The translations under genes and the position numbers were made by a program. A model generated the notes under the pieces. The model searched no databases. It was given only the letters and a program-made list of their open reading frames with translations, and was not told the origin of the DNA. A stretch of 64,000 nt of DNA, taken from assembly GCA_024281135.1 (NCBI GenBank), contig JAMXLG010000047.1, forward strand, positions 27,621 to 91,620. The letters are read 5' to 3'. Positions 35,736 through 44,424 of the stretch are shown here, piece by piece. How positions within the stretch are numbered: position 1 is the first letter of the stretch; every line of letters starts with the position of its first letter. Source of the stretch: Vulcanimicrobiia bacterium. Lineage in GTDB: Bacteria > Eremiobacterota > Eremiobacteria > Baltobacterales > Baltobacteraceae.

Positions 35736-37168
35736 TCGTCAACGTTACCCCCGCTGATTGGAATGCGATTGCGCCGCTCTCGATCGTCGCCGTCACTGCG
35801 CTCGTCGTGTTGCTCGTCGACTTGCTTTCGCCCAAACACATCAACCGGTACGCCGGCATCGTTATTGCGGCAATCGGCATCATCGTCGCAGGAGCGATAG
35901 CGTACGCGCAATTCCGGAGCGGGACGAATTACAGTGCGTTCGGCGGCGCGTTTATTCTCGGCGGCTTTAGCACGGTCTTCCAAGAGATTATCTTGATCGC
36001 CGCTCTCGGCTCGATCGTGTTGTACGGTGCGATCGGACGAGAGGAGCGTATTGCCGGGGCGATCGCGCTGATGTTGTGGTCAACCAGTGGTGGCATGCTG
36101 ATGGCGGGCGCCGGCAACTTGATGGTGATCTTCCTCGGCCTCGAACTGCTTTCGCTTGCGCTCTACTGCTTGTGCGGTCTTGCCGACCGGCCGACGTCAC
36201 GCGAGTCGGCGCTGAAGTACTTGATTCTGAGCTCGATGGCTTCGGGATTCCTGGTCTACGGTATGGCGCTGCTCTTTGGTGCAAGCGGCAGTGTCGCGCT
36301 CGCCGATCTCACGCAACCGGCGCTTGCAACGAGCCCGCTGTTTTGGATGGGCGCGGGTATGTTCTTTGTCGGCATTGCGTTCAAGTTGAGCCTCGTGCCG
36401 TTCCATGCGTGGTCCCCTGACGTCTATGAAGGCGCTCCGCTTCCGGTCACCGCGTTCATGAGCGTCGCAACCAAAGCCGCAACGCTTGCCGTCTTCGCGC
36501 GGTTCATTTACGCCGCGCTACCCTCGGGAGTCGCCGACAAGCTGCTGCTTCCCATCTGGATCATTGCGGCGATTTCGATGATCGCGGGGAACGTCGGCAT
36601 GCTCGCGCAGCACGACCTCAAGCGCCTGATCGCGTATTCCGGTATCGCACAAGTCGGTTACATTCTCACGGCGTTCGCCGGCGGAACGCCGCTCGGACTG
36701 CGCTACGCGATTTACTATCTCGCGGCATACACATTCATGAATTTGGGCGCGTTCGCAGTCGCAGCGCTCATTTCGAGCGATAAAGAAGAAGGTTCGAAGC
36801 TTGCGAATTATCGCGGGCTCGGCCGGCGCCATCCGGTTGCAGCGGGGCTGATGACGTTCTTCTTGCTCGCAATGGCGGGTCTGCCGCCGACAGCCGGCTT
36901 CCTCGGAAAGATTCTGATTCTTTCGACGAGCGTGAGTGCCGGCTACGCGTGGCTCGGTGCCGTCCTCATCGTCGGCACGGCGATTTCGCTCTACGCATAT
37001 GCGAAAGTCATTCGCGCGATGTATCAGCGCGATGAACACGCGCACGTCCACGAGGCGCATCCGAACGTTCCTCTGGCCTGGACGAGTGCGGCGGTGTGCT
37101 TTGTCCTCATCATCGCGATGACGTTCTATCCGCTTCTGCCGAGCAACGTGCTGCCGCTGGTGAAATGA
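35732..37168 (+). CDS. nuoN: NADH-quinone oxidoreductase subunit N
   Basis: 478 residues, third antiporter-like subunit. FLGLELLSLALYCLCGL, FKLSLVPFHAWSPDVYEGAPLPV and LKRLIAYSGIAQVGYILTA are family signatures. A histidine-rich loop (RDEHAHVHEAHPN) occurs near the C-terminus. It completes the A-to-N set. The stop overlaps the start of a MarR-type regulator (ATGA). Confidence 0.95.
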   Translation: MIVNVTPADWNAIAPLSIVAVTALVVLLVDLLSPKHINRYAGIVIAAIGIIVAGAIAYAQFRSGTNYSAFGGAFILGGFSTVFQEIILIAALGSIVLYGAIGREERIAGAIALMLWSTSGGMLMAGAGNLMVIFLGLELLSLALYCLCGLADRPTSRESALKYLILSSMASGFLVYGMALLFGASGSVALADLTQPALATSPLFWMGAGMFFVGIAFKLSLVPFHAWSPDVYEGAPLPVTAFMSVATKAATLAVFARFIYAALPSGVADKLLLPIWIIAAISMIAGNVGMLAQHDLKRLIAYSGIAQVGYILTAFAGGTPLGLRYAIYYLAAYTFMNLGAFAVAALISSDKEEGSKLANYRGLGRRHPVAAGLMTFFLLAMAGLPPTAGFLGKILILSTSVSAGYAWLGAVLIVGTAISLYAYAKVIRAMYQRDEHAHVHEAHPNVPLAWTSAAVCFVLIIAMTFYPLLPSNVLPLVK

Positions 37169-37608
37169 AAGAGCACCCCGACGTCTTTGCGACGATCGGT
37201 GCCACCGTTCGCGCCGTGCGCGCGCGGCTGGACCGTTCGCTGCAAGACGCGGGATTGCGCCTCGGCCAATACCAGTTGTTGCGTCTGCTCTGGGAGCAGG
37301 ACGGAATGACGCCCCGCGAACTCGCCGAGCGCCTCGACGTAGAGATGCCGACCGTCACGCGAACGGTGCAGCGCTTGCTGCGCGACGGGTTCGTGCGACG
37401 TGAAGCGCATCCGGATGACGCGCGTTCGGTTCGGATTTACCTCACCCCGCACGGCCTGGAACAGCGCGAGAATACCTCGCGGATCCTCGCTAGAGAGACC
37501 GAGCACGCACTGAACGGTTTTACGCAGTCCGAGCGCGACCATCTCGTGGCCCTGATGGAGCGCATCACGGAGAACGTGCGTCACGACGACGGCACTCCGC
37601 GCGCTTGA
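37165..37608 (+). CDS. MarR-family transcriptional regulator
   Basis: 147 residues. The winged helix-turn-helix is MTPRELAERLDVEMPTVTRTVQRLLRDGFVRR, followed by the wing DDARSVRIYLTPHG, flanked by dimerisation helices. The start overlaps the nuoN stop by four bases, so it is read as a fifteenth gene of the complex I operon. It has a cysteine-free sequence, so thiol redox sensing of the OhrR kind is unlikely. Target and ligand are unknown. Confidence 0.9.
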   Translation: MKEHPDVFATIGATVRAVRARLDRSLQDAGLRLGQYQLLRLLWEQDGMTPRELAERLDVEMPTVTRTVQRLLRDGFVRREAHPDDARSVRIYLTPHGLEQRENTSRILARETEHALNGFTQSERDHLVALMERITENVRHDDGTPRA

Positions 37609-37649
37609 AATAGGAGTACAATACTGGGGTAAGCACGGAGGTCGCGCCA

Positions 37650-38870
37650 ATGGTTCGCGGTTTTATTGTTGCATGCGCTGCGTTCACCACGCTTGTGGGG
37701 GCGGCGCTATGGGCTGTTCCGGCCCGCGCAATGGACCCCGTTCCGATGGTGACGTCCGATCCCGAACACCTGAATCCGGGCTTTGCATCCGATCCGATAG
37801 GTGCAATCACGAGCACGCGCGAGCTGATCGCCCAAGGCAAGATGACCGAGGCGATCAAGCACCTCGAAACCTACGTCGCCGCGCATCCGATGGAACCGGG
37901 TCCGCACCGTTTCCTGGGTGACTTATATTTCCGCACCGGCCAACTCGAGCGCGCGAAATTTGCTTACGAAGAGTTGCTTCGTCAGAATCCGGGCGATAAG
38001 GAAACGCATAATCGTCTCGGCACGGTCCTCGCCGTCCAGAACCAAGTCGATGCGGCGATCGCGCAATTCAATGCGGCGCTGCCGGGGACCGATTCCGTCG
38101 ACGATCTCGTCGCGTTGCACACGCGCAAAGGCGATCTTGCGAGATACCGCGCGGAAATCGATCGTCTCGCGGTTCAATATCCCACCGATCCCGCGATTCA
38201 AGGCGAAGTGGGGCAAGTCTTTAACGCAATTCACCAACCGTATGAAGCGAGTGTCCATTTCCGTAAAGCGCTCGATGCGGACCCGAAGAACCTCACGGCA
38301 ATCAACGGTCTCGGATTGTCACTGCTGAGCATGCACGATTACGGCAATGCCGAGCAGCAATTCCGCACGTGTCTCGGAATCGACGCCTACACCTATCAGT
38401 GCCAGAACAACCTTGGCGCCACGGAGCTCGAAGCACATCAGCTCGGCGACGCGAAGACATCGCTCGATAAAGCGTTCCACCTCGCGCCCGAACGCGCCGA
38501 AACGTTTGTGAATTATGGATTCCTGGCCGACATGCAAGGCGACTGGCAGCAGGCGGTCAAGGACTACGCGCAATCGATCCAGATGTTCCCGTATCTGCGC
38601 GAATCGTACATCGATTTGGCGCTCGCGTACGAAGAACACAAGATGTATCCGCTCGCGCAAGCCGCGTTGATCAAAGGCCTTGCAGCCGTAACCGACGACG
38701 GCCGCATGCACTTCCTCTTAGGAAAAGCCTATGAAGCGCAAGGCGATCGCAACGACGCCATCGCGCAATTCAAGCTCGCTGCAGCCGGCACCGACCCCGA
38801 CGCCGCCCGCATCGCCAAACTCCAAGTCAGCGACATCAACGGTAACGGCTCCAAACCCCAAGAGCGATAA
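37650..38870 (+). CDS. Secreted tetratricopeptide-repeat protein
   Basis: 406 residues. A signal peptide (MVRGFIVACAAFTTLVGAALW, cleavage near ARA) is followed by a run of TPR units from about residue 60 to 390, for example HRFLGDLYFRTGQLERAKFA and HNRLGTVLAVQNQVDAAIAQF. TPR arrays hold protein partners; here in the periplasm. A GGAGGT ribosome-binding site precedes ATG 37650. No enzymatic domain is visible. Confidence 0.88.
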   Translation: MVRGFIVACAAFTTLVGAALWAVPARAMDPVPMVTSDPEHLNPGFASDPIGAITSTRELIAQGKMTEAIKHLETYVAAHPMEPGPHRFLGDLYFRTGQLERAKFAYEELLRQNPGDKETHNRLGTVLAVQNQVDAAIAQFNAALPGTDSVDDLVALHTRKGDLARYRAEIDRLAVQYPTDPAIQGEVGQVFNAIHQPYEASVHFRKALDADPKNLTAINGLGLSLLSMHDYGNAEQQFRTCLGIDAYTYQCQNNLGATELEAHQLGDAKTSLDKAFHLAPERAETFVNYGFLADMQGDWQQAVKDYAQSIQMFPYLRESYIDLALAYEEHKMYPLAQAALIKGLAAVTDDGRMHFLLGKAYEAQGDRNDAIAQFKLAAAGTDPDAARIAKLQVSDINGNGSKPQER

Positions 38871-38879
38871 CGGCGCGGT

Positions 38880-38979
38880 GTCATCCTGAGCTTGTCGAAG
38901 GATCGCCTCAATTCAAAAGCCCGACGGAATCTCGTCGGGCTTTTTGTTCGAAACGATCCTTCGACAAGAACAGGATGAC
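38880..38979. repeat. Imperfect 26-base inverted repeat flanking a terminator (REP-like)
   Basis: Arms at 38880-38905 (beginning GTCATCCTGAGCTTGTCG) and 38954-38979 are reverse complements with two mismatches. Between them is a terminator hairpin. The GTCATCCTGAGC-TTGTCGAAGGATC sequence is a known dispersed palindromic unit type in many bacterial genomes, so this is likely one copy of a family; I see only this copy in the window. Confidence 0.75.
38915..38945. terminator. Bidirectional intrinsic terminator
   Basis: Stem AGCCCGACG / CGTCGGGCT with a five-base loop, flanked by AAAA on the left and TTTTT on the right, in the gap between the convergent TPR and RidA genes. Works on both strands. 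Confidence 0.88.
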
Positions 38980-38985
38980 ACAAGG

Positions 38986-39366
38986 TCACTTGCGGGCGAT
39001 GCAGTCGATTTCCACGCGAACTCCGCGTGGGAGTCCTGCAACCGCAACTGTTGAACGAGCGGGTTTCGCGTTGCCGAAGTACTTGTCGTAGACTTCGTTG
39101 ACGGCTTGGAAGTCGTTCATATCGATGAGGAAGATCGTCGTTTTGACGACGTCGTCGTAGCTGTAGCCGCCGGCTTCGAGTACCGCCCCGAGGTTGCGGC
39201 AGACTTGCTGCGTTTGTGCGGCAACATCGCCCTCGACGACGTTCATCGTGTTGGGATCGAGTGCAATTTGCCCCGAGCAGTACAATTCGCCGGCGATTTG
39301 AACGGCCTGACTGTATGGACCGATCGGTGCCGGCGCGTCCTCCGTACCAACAATAACGCGGCTCAC
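38986..39366 (-). CDS. RidA/YjgF-family enamine-imine deaminase
   Basis: 126 residues from GTG 39366. RidA hydrolyses reactive 2-aminoacrylate and related imines made by PLP enzymes. Family landmarks are APAPIGPYSQAVQIAGELYCSGQIA, VKTTIFLIDMNDF, and PARSTVAVAGLPRGVRVEIDCIA, whose Arg is the substrate-binding one. It overlaps the aldo/keto reductase stop by four bases (GTGA), and a PLP decarboxylase lies just beyond. Confidence 0.92.
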   Translation of the reverse strand: MSRVIVGTEDAPAPIGPYSQAVQIAGELYCSGQIALDPNTMNVVEGDVAAQTQQVCRNLGAVLEAGGYSYDDVVKTTIFLIDMNDFQAVNEVYDKYFGNAKPARSTVAVAGLPRGVRVEIDCIARK

Positions 39367-40397
39367 GCGTTCACCGCATCGCGCGTCATGACGCCCTTGA
39401 ACGCCATCGGCGGCTCGTCGGTGATTCCGAAGTTCTTCGCGTAAAGTTCGTCGATCTTGCGCATCTCGTCGTCGGTGAGCATCGGCGTTTCCGGCGCGTT
39501 CGCGAACTCCACGAGCTGAGCACGATCGTAGATGTTCGGCAGAATCGTCATCACGCGTGGTTCGCGCAACAGCCACTGAATTGCGGCTTGACCGAGCGTG
39601 CGATTCGGCAATTCCAAGAAGCGCAGTTGCTCGACTTTCTTGACGCCGTTGGTCAGCCAGTGGCGCGGGCGATGGCGGCGATGGTCGTTTTCCGCGAAGA
39701 CCGTGTCTTCCGTGTAGTGACCCTCGAGCATGCCGCTCGCATGCGGAACGCGGATCATGTAGCCGGTGTCTGCTTTTACGTCGTATGCAGCTTTGATCTG
39801 TTCGTTACCCGGATACTGCTCGAGAATGCTCCAGATGATCTGCAGCGACGAAACGTTGTGCTGCTTCACCGAGTCGACGCCTTCGTACAAGAAACCGATC
39901 GCAGGTCCAAGCGCGATACCGTACATCCGGATCTTTCCTTCGCGCTTGAGCTCTTCGAGCGTCGCCCACATCTGCTGGTCGTGCACGTGCTCCATCTTTG
40001 CGTTGTGCATTTGATAGATGTCGACGTAGTCGGTGCCAAGGCGTCGAAGCGATTCATCAAGCGCTTTGCGAATATACGCGGGCGATACGTCTTGCGGCAG
40101 TTCATTCTGGCCTTTGCGCTCGCCGGGATTCGAATAAATATCGTATCCGAACTTCGTAGCATAGACGACATCGCCGCGGCGAGATCCGAAAGCTTTGCGG
40201 AGTTGCTCTTCGCTGCGTCCGTTGCCGTACGTGTCGGCGGCGTCGTAGAACGTGATGCCGAGATCGAGTGCTTCGTGGAGCATGTTCAAAGCGTCATCAT
40301 CGGTCATCTCACCCCACCATCCTGTTGAGGTGGTCCACATCCCGAAGCCTACTTCGCTGACGGTTACGTCGGAATTCGGATACGTGCGGTATTTCAT
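39363..40397 (-). CDS. Aldo/keto reductase
   Basis: 344 residues, NADPH-dependent. DAADTYGNGRSEEQLRKAFG contains the catalytic Asp and Tyr; TKFGYDI the Lys, and VDIYQMHNA the His. The LPNIYDRAQLVEFA segment is the cofactor-binding end. ATG 40397 is chosen; the longer frame runs into the divergent decarboxylase. Substrate unknown. Confidence 0.92.
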   Translation of the reverse strand: MKYRTYPNSDVTVSEVGFGMWTTSTGWWGEMTDDDALNMLHEALDLGITFYDAADTYGNGRSEEQLRKAFGSRRGDVVYATKFGYDIYSNPGERKGQNELPQDVSPAYIRKALDESLRRLGTDYVDIYQMHNAKMEHVHDQQMWATLEELKREGKIRMYGIALGPAIGFLYEGVDSVKQHNVSSLQIIWSILEQYPGNEQIKAAYDVKADTGYMIRVPHASGMLEGHYTEDTVFAENDHRRHRPRHWLTNGVKKVEQLRFLELPNRTLGQAAIQWLLREPRVMTILPNIYDRAQLVEFANAPETPMLTDDEMRKIDELYAKNFGITDEPPMAFKGVMTRDAVNA

Positions 40398-40457
40398 GTG
40401 CTTCTTTTGCTCCTCGCCGGGCGGGCTTCTCAACGGGCCGCCGCCAACCCTCATATT

Positions 40458-41882
40458 GTGGAACAGTCCGGCACCTTTGAAGAAGACTTTGCGCGGGTAA
40501 CCCGCTGGATCGACGAGTACTTCGAGCACCCGGGGCGCTACGCCGTCCTGCCGAACGTCCGGCCGGGAGAGATTGCGGAGCAGCTGCCTAGCCATGCTCC
40601 CGAAACGGGCGAGCCGTTCGAGACGATCATGAACGATTTCGAGCGCGTCATCATCCCGGGCATCACTCATTGGAACCATCCACGCTTCTTCGCATATTTT
40701 GCGACGAGCGCGGCGCCGGTTGCGATTTTGGCCGAAGCGCTCGCCGCAACGCTCGACGTGAAGGTAATGCTCTGGCGCACTTCGCCTGCGGCCGCCGAGC
40801 TGGAATCGGTCGTCATGCGCTGGCTAGGGCGTCTGCTCGGCGTCCCCGAGGGCTGGACCGGGATCATTTATGACACCGCCTCGATCGCCGGATTCACGGC
40901 GCTTGCGGCGGCGCGCGAATCGCTCGGCCTTGCGATTCGCGAGAAAGGCATGAGCGGACGCGATCTACCGGCATTGCGCGTGTATGCGACGGAACATACA
41001 CATTCGCATATCGAAAAGGCGGCGATTGCGCTCGGCATCGGACAGGCGAACGTCGTCAAAGTCGACTGCGACGGGCAATTTCGCATGAGCCCCGCGGCAC
41101 TGGAAGCTGCGATTCAACGCGATCTCCGAGCAGGCTATCGTCCGACCGCGGTCGTCGCAACCGTCGGCACAACGTCGACGACGTCGATCGATCCCGTCGC
41201 GAAGATTGCCGATATCACCGAAAGGTTCGGCATTTGGCTTCACGTCGATGCGGCATATGCCGGCGTTGCGGCGATTCTTCCGGAGCACCGCGATCTCATG
41301 GACGGTGTTGCGCGCGCGGATTCGCTTGTCGTCAATCCGCACAAATGGTTGTTCATTCCAATGGATCTCTCCGTGCTCTTTCTCAAAGATGAAGCGACCG
41401 TCCGGCGTGCATTTAGTTTGGTGCCGGAGTACTTGACGACGACCGACATCGACGTGCGCAACTACATGGATTATGGCTTGCAGCTTGGACGCCGCTTTCG
41501 CGCGCTCAAACTTTGGTTCGTTTTGCGCCATATGGGCGCGCAAGGAATGCGCGAACGCCTTCGAGCGCACATCGCGCTCGCGCAGCGCTTCGCGTCGTGG
41601 GTGGCAGCAGAACGCGAGTGGGAAGTTCTTGCGCCGCATCCGCTCTCGGTTGTGTGCTTCCGTTTCCATCCCGCCGGAATTGATGATGAAGCGGAACTCG
41701 AGCGGATCAATGCTTCGCTGCTCGATGCGGTAAATGCAACCGGCGAAATGTTCATCTCACATACGAAGATCGATGGACGTTATGCATTGCGTCTCGCCAT
41801 CGGGAATTTGAGAACGGCCGAGAGCGACGTGGCGGAAGCCTGGTCGATACTCGCGCGGGAAAGTGCTAAGGTGCCGGCATGA
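40458..41882 (+). CDS. Group II PLP-dependent amino-acid decarboxylase
   Basis: 474 residues from GTG 40458. The family decarboxylates aromatic amino acids or related substrates. FFAYFATSAAPVAILAEAL, HTHSHIEKAAIALGI, HVDAAYAGVAAI and the PLP lysine in VNPHKWLFIPMDLSVLF are clear. GTG 40398 or TTG 40407 would also be in frame but start within one base of the divergent aldo/keto reductase and add a non-homologous leader. The stop overlaps the kinase gene (ATGA). Confidence 0.9.
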   Translation: MEQSGTFEEDFARVTRWIDEYFEHPGRYAVLPNVRPGEIAEQLPSHAPETGEPFETIMNDFERVIIPGITHWNHPRFFAYFATSAAPVAILAEALAATLDVKVMLWRTSPAAAELESVVMRWLGRLLGVPEGWTGIIYDTASIAGFTALAAARESLGLAIREKGMSGRDLPALRVYATEHTHSHIEKAAIALGIGQANVVKVDCDGQFRMSPAALEAAIQRDLRAGYRPTAVVATVGTTSTTSIDPVAKIADITERFGIWLHVDAAYAGVAAILPEHRDLMDGVARADSLVVNPHKWLFIPMDLSVLFLKDEATVRRAFSLVPEYLTTTDIDVRNYMDYGLQLGRRFRALKLWFVLRHMGAQGMRERLRAHIALAQRFASWVAAEREWEVLAPHPLSVVCFRFHPAGIDDEAELERINASLLDAVNATGEMFISHTKIDGRYALRLAIGNLRTAESDVAEAWSILARESAKVPA

Positions 41883-43147
41883 GCGCTCGCTTGCACGCCC
41901 TGATCATTGATGGCGACGGCGAAGGTAGCACAAAACGGACCGCAGAGTTGCAACGTGCCGGTTTCGAGGTAACGCTTGCCGGCAGTGTGACTGACGCGAT
42001 CCGCTTGGCAGAGCAGCAAGAAGGCTTGGATGTGGCCTTACTTGATATCGGGCTATTCACTAAACTCAGTTCTCGGCTTGCTGCTGCAATCGAAGAACTC
42101 CAGCGCCAACGGACATCGGTACTTCAATTGAATCAACTGAAGAACGATCTTATCGCCGTGCTCGCGCATGATATCAAAGGGCCGCTGACGTCGATCGTCG
42201 GCTTCGCAGAGTTGCTTGAAGAAGGCTATCTCGAAGGTGATGCAGCGACGGATGCCGCGCGAACGATTCGTTCGAACGCTCAGCGTCTTGCGACCCTGGC
42301 CAATGACGTGCTCGCGCTTTCGCGCGTCGAGCACGGAGAACTAGACATCGCGGACGAGCGGGTTGAACTCGTACAATTGATACAAGAAGCGATCGACCTC
42401 CACACAAAGGAGCGCGCGATCGCGTTCCGCTATGACGTCGCGACTGCATTCGTTCGTGGCGATGCGGAACGTCTACGCCAAGTCTTTGACAATCTGCTTC
42501 GCAATGCAATCAAGTACTCTCCTAACGGCGAAGGCGTCAGCGTTGACCTGCGTCGCGAAAACGAGGTCTACGTCGTTTCGGTGACGGATCAGGGCATCGG
42601 CATCCCGCTAGACGAGCGGGAGCGTCTTTTCGATCGCTTCTCGCGCGGCTCGAACGCGCGTCGCGCGAAAATTGCAGGAACCGGCATCGGGTTGTTCATC
42701 GTCAAGATGATCGTCGAACGCCATGGTGGCGAGGTCGGCCTTGAGAGCACGGTCGGAGAGGGAAGCCGGTTCGACGTGCTGCTACCGGGCATCGATGCAG
42801 CACAATCGCTGCGTCCAATGCGCGTGACGCTTCTGAGCCCCGATGCGACGCTCTCACGCTTTACCGCATACGAACTTCGCACGCGCGGTTACCGCGTTCG
42901 CGAAACGTCGTCGCTCGCGGAAGCCGCAAATGGGGACTTGCGCAAGGGCGACGTGTTGATCGTCGACGATGGCGTCGCGTCAATTGCGGAAGTACGCTCA
43001 TCGGTGACAGACGACGGCACCCTCCGAATCGTCGGACTCGGCGAACCGAACGAGGACGGCTGGGACGCTACGCTGCCCAAACCATTCCTGGCCGTTGACC
43101 TCTTGCGCGCGATCGATTCGCCCGCCAACCGTCTCGTGCGTCAGTAA
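41879..43147 (+). CDS. Soluble histidine kinase with truncated receiver domains at both ends
   Basis: 422 residues, no membrane helix. Residues 1-60 look like the first half of a receiver domain ending in LLDIG, without the later strands. A coiled segment leads to a HisKA domain with H-box VLAHDIKGPLTSIVGF (His near 96). The ATPase shows N box DNLLRNAIKYSP, G1 DQGIGIP and G2 GTGIGLFIVKMIVERHGG. Residues about 315-420 form a second receiver-like fold with LIVDDG and LPKPF but with a reduced acidic pocket. Coupled to the decarboxylase by a four-base overlap. The input signal is unknown. Confidence 0.87.
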   Translation: MSARLHALIIDGDGEGSTKRTAELQRAGFEVTLAGSVTDAIRLAEQQEGLDVALLDIGLFTKLSSRLAAAIEELQRQRTSVLQLNQLKNDLIAVLAHDIKGPLTSIVGFAELLEEGYLEGDAATDAARTIRSNAQRLATLANDVLALSRVEHGELDIADERVELVQLIQEAIDLHTKERAIAFRYDVATAFVRGDAERLRQVFDNLLRNAIKYSPNGEGVSVDLRRENEVYVVSVTDQGIGIPLDERERLFDRFSRGSNARRAKIAGTGIGLFIVKMIVERHGGEVGLESTVGEGSRFDVLLPGIDAAQSLRPMRVTLLSPDATLSRFTAYELRTRGYRVRETSSLAEAANGDLRKGDVLIVDDGVASIAEVRSSVTDDGTLRIVGLGEPNEDGWDATLPKPFLAVDLLRAIDSPANRLVRQ

Positions 43148-44424
43148 AGACGCAAGTACGCGCGGTGCTCCCACGGGTGCACGGCGCGGCGGTACTGCTC
43201 GTACTCAGCGAGCTTGGCGTCGCGGAACGCGTGATACAAATGATCGCCAAGTGCTGCGCGCACGACGGCGTCGTTATCTAATTCTGTAATGGCCTGACGA
43301 AGCGATTTCGGCAGCGTTCCAATTCCGCGTTCCCGGCGTTCACGATCGTTCAAATCGTAGGTGGAGCCGGGAAGCGATCCCCCGGGAAGCAGTGAGCGCT
43401 CGACGCCGTCCGCTGCAGCGCCGAGCAGGACGGCGAGCGCGAGATACGGATTACAGGCGGGATCGGGGCTGCGCATTTCGATGTGGCGCGGACGCTCGGC
43501 CGGCGGTACGCGCACGAGCGCGTTCGCGCTGCGCTCGGACCATACGGTGTAAATCGGCGCGTCCCAAGCTGCGACGAGGCGTTTGTATGAGTTGACCGTC
43601 GGATTGCAGATAGCGGTAGTCGCTGCGGCGTGATCGAGCAGCCCTCCGACCACGTAGAGCATCGTTTCCTCGTCCGCATCGGGTCCGAGCAGGAGTTCGA
43701 CGTGCAAGCCGCTCCCGGCGCGATCTTCGAGCGGCTTCGGCATGAAGGTCGCATCGAGTCCGAAGCCCGCCGCAACGTGCTTCGCAACCGTACGAAGCGT
43801 AAGCATGTTATCCGCGGCCGCAAGTGGATCATCGTAGGCGAAGTCGATTTCGTGTTGGCCGGCGCCGTGCTCGTGATGCGCCGATGCAATCCGAATGCCC
43901 ATACTCTGTAGCGCCGCGACGATTGCATTGCGCGCATCTTCGCCGCGATCGTTTGCGGAAAAATCGAAATAGGAACCGACGTCGGGCGTCGCCGTGCCGC
44001 CTTCGAAGAGATAGAACTCTGCTTCGAGTGCAATTTGCAGCGATGGAAGCACGTCGCTTGCCCGCTCCACCGCGCGCTTGAGCGTCGTGCGTGGACAGCC
44101 TTCGAAGGGCGCTCCGTCCGGCATCTCGATATCGCAGAGCAACCGCGCTTCCGCACCGTCACCGCTCGACCACGGATAAAGCGCAAAGCTCGCCGGATCG
44201 GGGCGAAGGACCATGTCGAGTTCCTCGCCTCGCACGAACCCATCGATCGATCCGCCGTCGAACGTCACGCGTCCAGCCAGTGCGGCTTCAAGTTCCGAGA
44301 CGGGAATCGAAACGTTTTTACTGACGCCGAAAATATCCGCAAAGACCAAACGCACGAAGCGCACGTTGTGGTCTTTTGCCAGTTTGATGACGTCGCGTTT
44401 ATGTGTGGAGTGCATCAATCGCAA
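43141..44424 (-). CDS. Glutamine synthetase family protein
   Basis: 427 residues. It joins ammonia to glutamate, or a related gamma-glutamylation. Landmarks are VRFVRLVFADIFGVSKNVSI, FEGCPRTTLKR, the metal/substrate glutamates in LEAEFYLFEGG, HHEHGAGQHEIDF, FMPKPLEDRAGSGLHVELLL and NPTVNSYKRLVAAWDAPIY. It is somewhat shorter than the 440-470 of most type I enzymes and lacks a visible adenylylation loop Tyr. It is downstream of, and overlaps, a PucR regulator, which suggests a gamma-glutamyl ligase for polyamine or purine nitrogen use as an alternative role. Confidence 0.9.
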   Translation of the reverse strand: MRLMHSTHKRDVIKLAKDHNVRFVRLVFADIFGVSKNVSIPVSELEAALAGRVTFDGGSIDGFVRGEELDMVLRPDPASFALYPWSSGDGAEARLLCDIEMPDGAPFEGCPRTTLKRAVERASDVLPSLQIALEAEFYLFEGGTATPDVGSYFDFSANDRGEDARNAIVAALQSMGIRIASAHHEHGAGQHEIDFAYDDPLAAADNMLTLRTVAKHVAAGFGLDATFMPKPLEDRAGSGLHVELLLGPDADEETMLYVVGGLLDHAAATTAICNPTVNSYKRLVAAWDAPIYTVWSERSANALVRVPPAERPRHIEMRSPDPACNPYLALAVLLGAAADGVERSLLPGGSLPGSTYDLNDRERRERGIGTLPKSLRQAITELDNDAVVRAALGDHLYHAFRDAKLAEYEQYRRAVHPWEHRAYLRLY

